Shown here one piece after another: positions 1 to 3,728 of a stretch of DNA of 7,749 bases (the first letter of the stretch is position 1; each line of letters starts with the position of its first letter). The position numbers and the translations under genes are program-made. The stretch comes from an uncultured bacterium (lineage in GTDB: Bacteria; Planctomycetota; Phycisphaerae; Sedimentisphaerales; Anaerobacaceae): contig CAJVYK010000093.1 of assembly GCA_913009865.1 (NCBI GenBank), positions 1-7,749 of the forward strand. The letters are read 5' to 3'. The notes below the pieces were generated by a model, which saw only the letters and a list, made by a program, of their open reading frames with translations, searched no databases and was not told where the DNA came from.

Positions 1-70
1 CATTTCAGTCACATCGTGGACGCGTACGATTGAGACGTCTGCGGCGGCACATAAGGCGACCGTTGCAGTG
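1..70 (-). pseudogene. Decayed duplicate of the folP 3' region (partial, cut by window edge)
   Basis: These 70 bases match 605-674 inside folP with 7 mismatches and no gaps. Read on the minus strand in the folP frame, they encode a peptide equivalent to the late part of FolP, including the RVHDV motif that lies near the C-terminus of dihydropteroate synthases. Five of the seven differences are non-synonymous and change four residues (for example Ala to Asp and Ala to Val), which suggests relaxed selection. The frame meets a TAG four codons 5' of the matching part, so there is no upstream folP sequence and this cannot be a working gene. The match stops 11 bp beyond the DUF2442 stop codon. It probably continues past position 1 towards a second folP stop codon, which cannot be seen here. 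Confidence 0.85.
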
Positions 71-81
71 AGTGGCTACAT

Positions 82-342
82 TCATTTGTATTTTAATGGA
101 TAGTCTTGCGGATTCTCCAGAGAATCGGTCTCTATATCGATATCAAGTTCCGGCCAATATAGGTGATACTTATGTAGCAGTTTGACATTTAGAATCTCCT
201 TTACCTTTGCCTCTTTAAACCAGGGATAGTCATCGTAGGGCAAAAAGTATTCTTTATCTTCTATACAAAGCCAGAAACCATGAATGTCGATATGAGAAAC
301 TTCAACTTCTGAAATGTTTTGACCACGCGTTTTTAATGTCAT
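82..342 (-). CDS. DUF2442 family protein, putative antitoxin-like partner of DUF4160
   Basis: This is an intact 86-residue protein recognisable as DUF2442 by the core HGFWL, then KEYFLPYDDYPWFK, then ILNVKLL, HLYWPELDIDI and SLENPQDYPL; it spans essentially the whole family length. DUF2442 proteins are small and soluble, and are commonly found directly after a DUF4160 gene in a pair regarded as a likely toxin-antitoxin module; the biochemical role is not firmly established. The frame is open up to a TTG at 360, but the ATG at 342 is preferred because a GAGGA sequence lies 8 bases before it (351-355) and the family homology begins just after it. It overlaps the end of the DUF4160 gene by 41 bases, a typical arrangement for this pair. 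Its partner is broken, so it appears to be an orphan. The DNA is AT-richer than the neighbouring folP, consistent with transfer. Confidence 0.85.
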   Translation of the reverse strand: MTLKTRGQNISEVEVSHIDIHGFWLCIEDKEYFLPYDDYPWFKEAKVKEILNVKLLHKYHLYWPELDIDIETDSLENPQDYPLKYK

Positions 343-541
343 TTTTGTGTTCCTCAACAACCTTTTTCAACTCAGTGATTTGATTTTGAGAGAAACCGAA
401 GTTCTTTGCTAAGCGAACCTGCGGTGTAATCCAGAACTTTGCCTCACCTTCGGGAGAGGATACATGTATGTGAATTCTGCTTTCTTATCGAGAGAAAAAA
501 AGGAAGCGATAATTCTTATATTTGAAGACAGTCGGACTCAT
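302..541 (-). pseudogene. DUF4160 family gene with an in-frame nonsense codon
   Basis: Reading from the ATG at 541 gives 18 residues starting MSPTVFKYKNYRF, then TAA at codon 19 (485-487), then 60 further residues in the same frame ending at TGA (302-304). Both halves match the DUF4160 family: the N-terminal YRFxFFSR segment, the HIHV motif right after the stop, GEAKFWITP, LAKNFGFS, and the C-terminal VVEEHKNDIKNAWSKHF helix. Family members usually carry acidic residues (Ser-Arg-Glu-Glu) where the stop now lies, so a single GAA to TAA change explains the break with no frameshift. No obvious in-frame start follows that would rescue the core. DUF4160 proteins are presumed toxin-like partners of DUF2442. 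The ATG is 21 bp after the folP stop, and no clear ribosome-binding site is visible. A sequencing error at one base is the main alternative. Confidence 0.85.
351..355 (-). promoter_or_regulatory. Shine-Dalgarno site of the DUF2442 gene
   Basis: GAGGA on the minus strand is separated by 8 bases from the ATG at 342. It decides in favour of that ATG over the upstream TTG at 360. It lies inside the coding sequence of the preceding DUF4160 gene, so DUF2442 can be translated independently of the premature stop in its partner. Confidence 0.7.
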
Positions 542-562
542 AAAATAATTGTATTAGATATA

Positions 563-1417
563 TTAACCTTTTTCAATAGCATTTACAACCTTTATCACAT
601 CGACCATTTCAGTCACATCGTGGACGCGGGCGATTGAGACGGCTGCGACGGCACATAAGGCGACTGTAGCAGCGGTGCCGAATATGCGTTCTGACGGTTT
701 TTCTTTGCCGGTGAGTTTGCCAATAAAGTTTTTACGACTTGTGCCGACGAGCACGCGGTAGCCGCTGCCGACAAATTTATCGATATTTTTCAAAAGCAAA
801 AGATTATGCTCTAATGTTTTACCGAAACCAATTCCGGGGTCAATAAAAATCATATCCTTTGGAATACCAAACCCCTCAGCTCGTTTTGCTCGCTCTAAAA
901 GAAATGCAAGAACCTCGCCAACCACATCATCATATTTCGGCTGGATTTGCATTGTTGCAGGGCTGCCCTGCATATGCATCAGGATGACCGGCACCTTATG
1001 CTCGGCTGCCAATTCTCCCATCCGCCCATCGCTCAAAGCGGTAATATCGTTTATCATCCCCGCCCCTGCTTCCAAAGCAGCTTTAGCGACATCGTAAGTT
1101 TTAGTATCAATACTAATAGGCACATCTATTTTTTTATGAAGCGTTTTTATTACCGGAACTGCTCGGTTTATCTGCTCATCAACCGAGACAGGCCTGGCAC
1201 CCGGCCGGGTGGATTCAGCTCCCACGTCTATTATCGCAGCTCCGTCGGCAGCCATTTTAAGACCGTGTTCAATGGCCTTGTCGATATCGAAGAACTGGCC
1301 GCCGTCGCTGAAGGAGTCCGGCGTAACATTCAAAACGCCCATCACAACACAGCCAGCCGAAAAATCCAATCTTTCCCTTGGCCATTCAACTATATTTTCA
1401 GCACTACTTTTTTCCAT
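563..1417 (-). CDS. folP: Dihydropteroate synthase
   Basis: FolP condenses 6-hydroxymethyl-7,8-dihydropterin diphosphate with p-aminobenzoate to form dihydropteroate in folate synthesis; it is a cytosolic TIM barrel and the target of sulfonamides. The 284-residue product has the family motifs in order: VLNVTPDSFSDGG (28-40, diphosphate-binding loop), DVGAESTRPG (64-73), SIDT (102-105), HMQG (148-151), DPGIGFGKT (193-201), GTSRK (225-229) and RVHD near the C-terminus (264-267). Length is normal and all key motifs are intact. The ATG at 1426 overlaps the pdxB stop as ATGA, but it directly abuts the AAGGA at 1427-1431. The ATG at 1417 has the same AAGGA at a 9-base spacing and is preferred; the two starts differ by only three residues. 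Translational coupling to pdxB is likely. Part of the 3' end (605-674) is duplicated at 1-70. Confidence 0.96.
   Translation of the reverse strand: MEKSSAENIVEWPRERLDFSAGCVVMGVLNVTPDSFSDGGQFFDIDKAIEHGLKMAADGAAIIDVGAESTRPGARPVSVDEQINRAVPVIKTLHKKIDVPISIDTKTYDVAKAALEAGAGMINDITALSDGRMGELAAEHKVPVILMHMQGSPATMQIQPKYDDVVGEVLAFLLERAKRAEGFGIPKDMIFIDPGIGFGKTLEHNLLLLKNIDKFVGSGYRVLVGTSRKNFIGKLTGKEKPSERIFGTAATVALCAVAAVSIARVHDVTEMVDVIKVVNAIEKG
605..674 (-). repeat. Direct-repeat partner of 1-70 (within folP)
   Basis: This segment of folP is repeated in the same orientation at 1-70, with 63 of 70 bases identical by eye. The two copies flank the DUF4160/DUF2442 pair. It encodes the RVHDVTEM region of the active folP gene. 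The copy here is in the intact gene; the copy at the window edge lacks a gene body. Confidence 0.9.
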
Positions 1418-1421
1418 ATTT

Positions 1422-1446
1422 GTCATTCCTTCGAAAGCAGGAATCC
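1422..1446. repeat. Short dispersed palindromic repeat at the pdxB/folP junction
   Basis: The plus strand here reads GTCATTCC, a centre TTCGAAAGC, then AGGAATCC. ATTCCT and AGGAAT can pair, with an extra C-G pair closing a GAAA tetraloop after one mismatch. It closely resembles, from memory, the GTCATTCC-CGCGAAAGCG-GGAATCC type of repeat found in many copies in diverse bacterial genomes. Here it lies within coding sequence: read on the minus strand it encodes the last residues of PdxB (GFLLSKE), the pdxB stop codon, and the ribosome-binding site plus first possible ATG of folP. Copy number in this genome cannot be judged from one window. Confidence 0.6.
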
Positions 1447-2574
1447 AATGCCCTTTAGCTTATTAGCCAGACCGCTGTTTCTATCTTTGACAACAACCGT
1501 GGTATTTTGAAATTCCCTTCGGACCGGATAATCGCTGCGCAGCTTCTCGAACAATCCGCATCTTTTGCCTAAGGGCATATTCAAAATCCGCCGTAGATTG
1601 GAGTCATCTTTTTTAATATTATAAATTTTTTCAACAGCTTCCCGCAACACATCCTGCTCGCTGTCGGCCCGCGGTTTTACCTTCAACTCACGGACAGCTG
1701 GCTCAGGTAAAAATGATTTCGTATCAAATCCGGCTTCGAGTCCGAAATATTCGCAGGCTTTCTTATAAATCATAATCATCCCTGCGACTTTGCCGTCAAG
1801 CGAATAACCGGCTATATGCGGCGTGCCAATATCTGCCATTTCCAGAAGTTCGGTATCGATATTCGGCTCATTTTCCCAGACGTCGAGCACAGCAGCCCCT
1901 AATTTGCCTGATTTAATCACTGCCTTCAAAGCTCCTGTGTCAGCCACTGCGCCGCGAGAAGTATTAAAAAAGATACACCCTTTCTTCAGCGATTTAAAGA
2001 ATCTCTCGTCAGCCAAATGAAAAGTTCTGTCAATCCCTTCGAAGGTCAACGGCGTATGAAGCGTTATAAAGTCGCAATCGAAAAGATTTTTCAGCGGCAG
2101 GTATTTTGCATCTTCGCTCTGTCGTTGCAATGGCGGGTCATTGAGGCAGACCTTCATACCTATCGCCGCAGCTTTTTCAGCCACTTTGCTGCCGACGTTA
2201 CCAACGCCGATAACGCCTATCGACTTGCTCTGTAGGTTAAGATTTGCTTTTTGCCCGACTTCAAGCAGTGCGCCAACGACATATTCAGCTACTGAATTGG
2301 CATTTGAGCCTGGTGCGGATGCAAAGCCAATGTTATGGCTGGCCAGAAAATCAATATCTATATGGTCAAAGCCGATGGTGGCGGTGCCCACGAACCGAAC
2401 CGAACTTTCAGCTAACAAATCCGAATTTACTTTCGTTACACTGCGAACCAATAAACAATCTGCGTCGGCAACAACGCCTGGCGTTATATCCTGGCCGGCA
2501 ACAACTTCAACCTCACCGATGGAAGAGAAGCATTCAGCCGCAAATGGAATATTTCTATCTGCGATTATTTTCAT
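1423..2574 (-). CDS. pdxB: 4-phosphoerythronate dehydrogenase (PdxB)
   Basis: PdxB oxidises 4-phospho-D-erythronate to 2-oxo-3-hydroxy-4-phosphobutanoate in the DXP-dependent pathway to pyridoxal phosphate. The 383-residue product has the architecture of the D-2-hydroxyacid dehydrogenase superfamily: an N-terminal substrate domain starting MKIIADRNIPF, with LVRSVTKVN and FVGTATIGFDHID; a Rossmann NAD-binding site GVGNVG (123-128); catalytic Arg207 (NTSRGAVAD), Glu234 (VWENEP) and His253 (TPHIAGY); and a C-terminal PdxB dimerisation domain containing LRSDYPVRREF. That last domain separates PdxB from SerA and other relatives, and the length fits. The frame extends to a TTG at 2583, but the ATG at 2574 matches the family start. 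It begins 15 bp after the amrS stop and ends in an ATGA overlap with a possible folP start. Its final residues are encoded by a dispersed repeat. Confidence 0.93.
   Translation of the reverse strand: MKIIADRNIPFAAECFSSIGEVEVVAGQDITPGVVADADCLLVRSVTKVNSDLLAESSVRFVGTATIGFDHIDIDFLASHNIGFASAPGSNANSVAEYVVGALLEVGQKANLNLQSKSIGVIGVGNVGSKVAEKAAAIGMKVCLNDPPLQRQSEDAKYLPLKNLFDCDFITLHTPLTFEGIDRTFHLADERFFKSLKKGCIFFNTSRGAVADTGALKAVIKSGKLGAAVLDVWENEPNIDTELLEMADIGTPHIAGYSLDGKVAGMIMIYKKACEYFGLEAGFDTKSFLPEPAVRELKVKPRADSEQDVLREAVEKIYNIKKDDSNLRRILNMPLGKRCGLFEKLRSDYPVRREFQNTTVVVKDRNSGLANKLKGIGFLLSKE
1427..1431 (-). promoter_or_regulatory. Shine-Dalgarno site of folP, inside a dispersed repeat
   Basis: AAGGA on the minus strand lies 9 bases before the ATG at 1417 and directly against the ATG at 1426. 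It sits in the last codons of pdxB and within the 1422-1446 repeat. It favours the 1417 start for folP. Confidence 0.55.
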
Positions 2575-2589
2575 CAGAATCAATAATCA

Positions 2590-3624
2590 TTACCATACCC
2601 CGGCTATCTTTACCCCGCAATCCGGACAGCAGGAATTGGTTATGTGATTGGCCGATATATGGTAGCCAACACGTTCAATCAGCAATTTACCACATTTATA
2701 ACAAAAAGTATTCTCCGCTTTTGCTCCCGGCACATTACCGAGATATATATAATGCAGCCCCGCCGTTTTACCAATCTCATAGGCCCGCTGGAGTGTTTCA
2801 ACCGGCGTGGCAGCCGAATCCAGATACTTATAATTTGGATGGAATCGGCTGATATGCCAGGGCACATCAGCGCCGGCTTTTGAGACAATAAAATCAGCCA
2901 GCGCCTTCAACTCATCGTCGGAATCATTTTCGTCCGGAACCAGTAAGGTAGTAACTTCAATCCAGATATCGGTTTCTTTTGCGATATAGCTAATCGTATC
3001 GAGCACCGGCTGTAGCCGTGCCTTGCACAACTTTTTATAGTAATCTTCACTGAACGCTTTCAGGTCAACATTTATCCCGTCGAGCCATCGTAAAGCAAAA
3101 TCGATTGCCTCGCGGGTCTGATAGCCATTACTGACGAAAATGTTCGTCAGCCCTTTTTCCTTTGCCAGTCGTCCGCAGTCGGCGCACAGCTCCATAAAAA
3201 CTGTCGGCTCGGTATAGGTATAAGCAATGCTTTTGCACCCGTTGCGGACAGCCGCCTCGACTATTTTCTCCGGGCTTATTGCCTGCCCGTCAATTCGTCC
3301 ATCTTCGATGGCCGCCTGGCTTATCTGCCAGTTCTGGCAGAATTCGCATCGAAAGTTACAACCCATCGTAGCAATGGAAAAGCTGCTCGAGCCCGGCTGA
3401 AAGTGGAACAATGGCTTTTTTTCAATCGGGTCGGGATTAGCCGAGCAAACCTTATCGTAATTTAGCGAATAGAGTACACCGTCTATATTTTTGCGGACAG
3501 CACACCTGCCTGATTTACCCTCATCAATCAGGCATCGCCAGTTACACAGCTTACAGCGAACTTTTTTATCCTCCGCTGATTCCCAAAGCATCGCCTTTTT
3601 AAGGTTTGTTTCTTCAATCGCCAT
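2590..3624 (-). CDS. amrS: AmrS-type radical SAM enzyme (AmmeMemoRadiSam system)
   Basis: This 344-residue protein carries the radical SAM cluster motif MGCNFRCEFCQNW with Cys89, Cys93 and Cys96, which bind a [4Fe-4S] cluster that cleaves S-adenosylmethionine. The N-terminal cysteines (24, 27, 31, 41; CKLC, WRC, GRC) and the phrases YTYTEPTVF, NIFVSNGY, INVDLKAF and WHISRFHPNY are typical of AmrS, the radical SAM member of the AmmeMemoRadiSam system, and set it apart from pyruvate formate-lyase activases. The C-terminus adds CYKCG and CCPDCG (308-336), a probable metal-binding knuckle. In other genomes this gene occurs with AMMECR1- and Memo-family genes; neither is in this window, and I do not assign a reaction. 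The ATG at 3624 is chosen over a TTG at 3630; an AGAAG-like sequence lies a few bases upstream. It lies 15 bp before pdxB and is probably co-transcribed with it. Confidence 0.85.
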   Translation of the reverse strand: MAIEETNLKKAMLWESAEDKKVRCKLCNWRCLIDEGKSGRCAVRKNIDGVLYSLNYDKVCSANPDPIEKKPLFHFQPGSSSFSIATMGCNFRCEFCQNWQISQAAIEDGRIDGQAISPEKIVEAAVRNGCKSIAYTYTEPTVFMELCADCGRLAKEKGLTNIFVSNGYQTREAIDFALRWLDGINVDLKAFSEDYYKKLCKARLQPVLDTISYIAKETDIWIEVTTLLVPDENDSDDELKALADFIVSKAGADVPWHISRFHPNYKYLDSAATPVETLQRAYEIGKTAGLHYIYLGNVPGAKAENTFCYKCGKLLIERVGYHISANHITNSCCPDCGVKIAGVW

Positions 3625-3648
3625 AATCAAGCTTCTTGCTCTTTTTTA

Positions 3649-3673
3649 TCATTCTGAGCGAAGCGAAGGATCC
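3649..3673. repeat. Short dispersed repeat (GAGCGAAGCGAAGG type)
   Basis: The plus strand reads TCATTCTGAGCGAAGCG and continues AAGGATCC. From memory this belongs to a well-known class of intergenic repeats in many bacteria whose translation contains HSERSE. It lies in the 104-bp gap between the dehydrogenase gene and amrS. The internal GCGAA is doubled. I see no strong hairpin and no T-run that would make it an intrinsic terminator. Confidence 0.5.
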
Positions 3674-3676
3674 TAC

Positions 3677-3713
3677 TTCGACATTCATCATTCCTTGTTC
3701 GATATTCGATATT
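3677..3713. repeat. Short AT-rich repeat of TTCGATATT/TTCGACATT units
   Basis: The plus strand contains TTCGACATTCATCATT, then CCTTG, then TTCGATATTCGATATT: near-repeated TTCGAYATT units around a CCTTG centre. It resembles, from memory, intergenic repeats of the form GAATATCGAATATCGAAC seen in several environmental lineages. It directly adjoins the repeat at 3649-3673, so almost the whole 3625-3728 gap is repeat sequence. I cannot identify a promoter for amrS in the gap with any confidence. Confidence 0.45.
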
Positions 3714-3728
3714 TTATAACGCTTCCTG

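Noticed and set aside
485..501. A frameshift at the run of seven T bases as the cause of the DUF4160 break
   Set aside because: Family residues on both sides of the stop are in the same frame, so a substitution creating TAA explains it and no slippage is needed.
947..1510. Plus-strand open frame of 187 codons across folP and the pdxB end
   Set aside because: It lies opposite folP, whose motifs are unmistakable. Its product has no recognisable domain, and the end of the frame runs through the dispersed repeat.
2579..2590. ATG overlapping the amrS stop (TAATG) as the pdxB start
   Set aside because: That ATG is out of frame with pdxB. The in-frame ATG at 2574 matches the family N-terminus.
3649..3673. 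Intrinsic terminator after the dehydrogenase gene
   Set aside because: No stable GC-rich stem followed by a T-run could be found on the minus strand; the sequence fits a dispersed repeat better.
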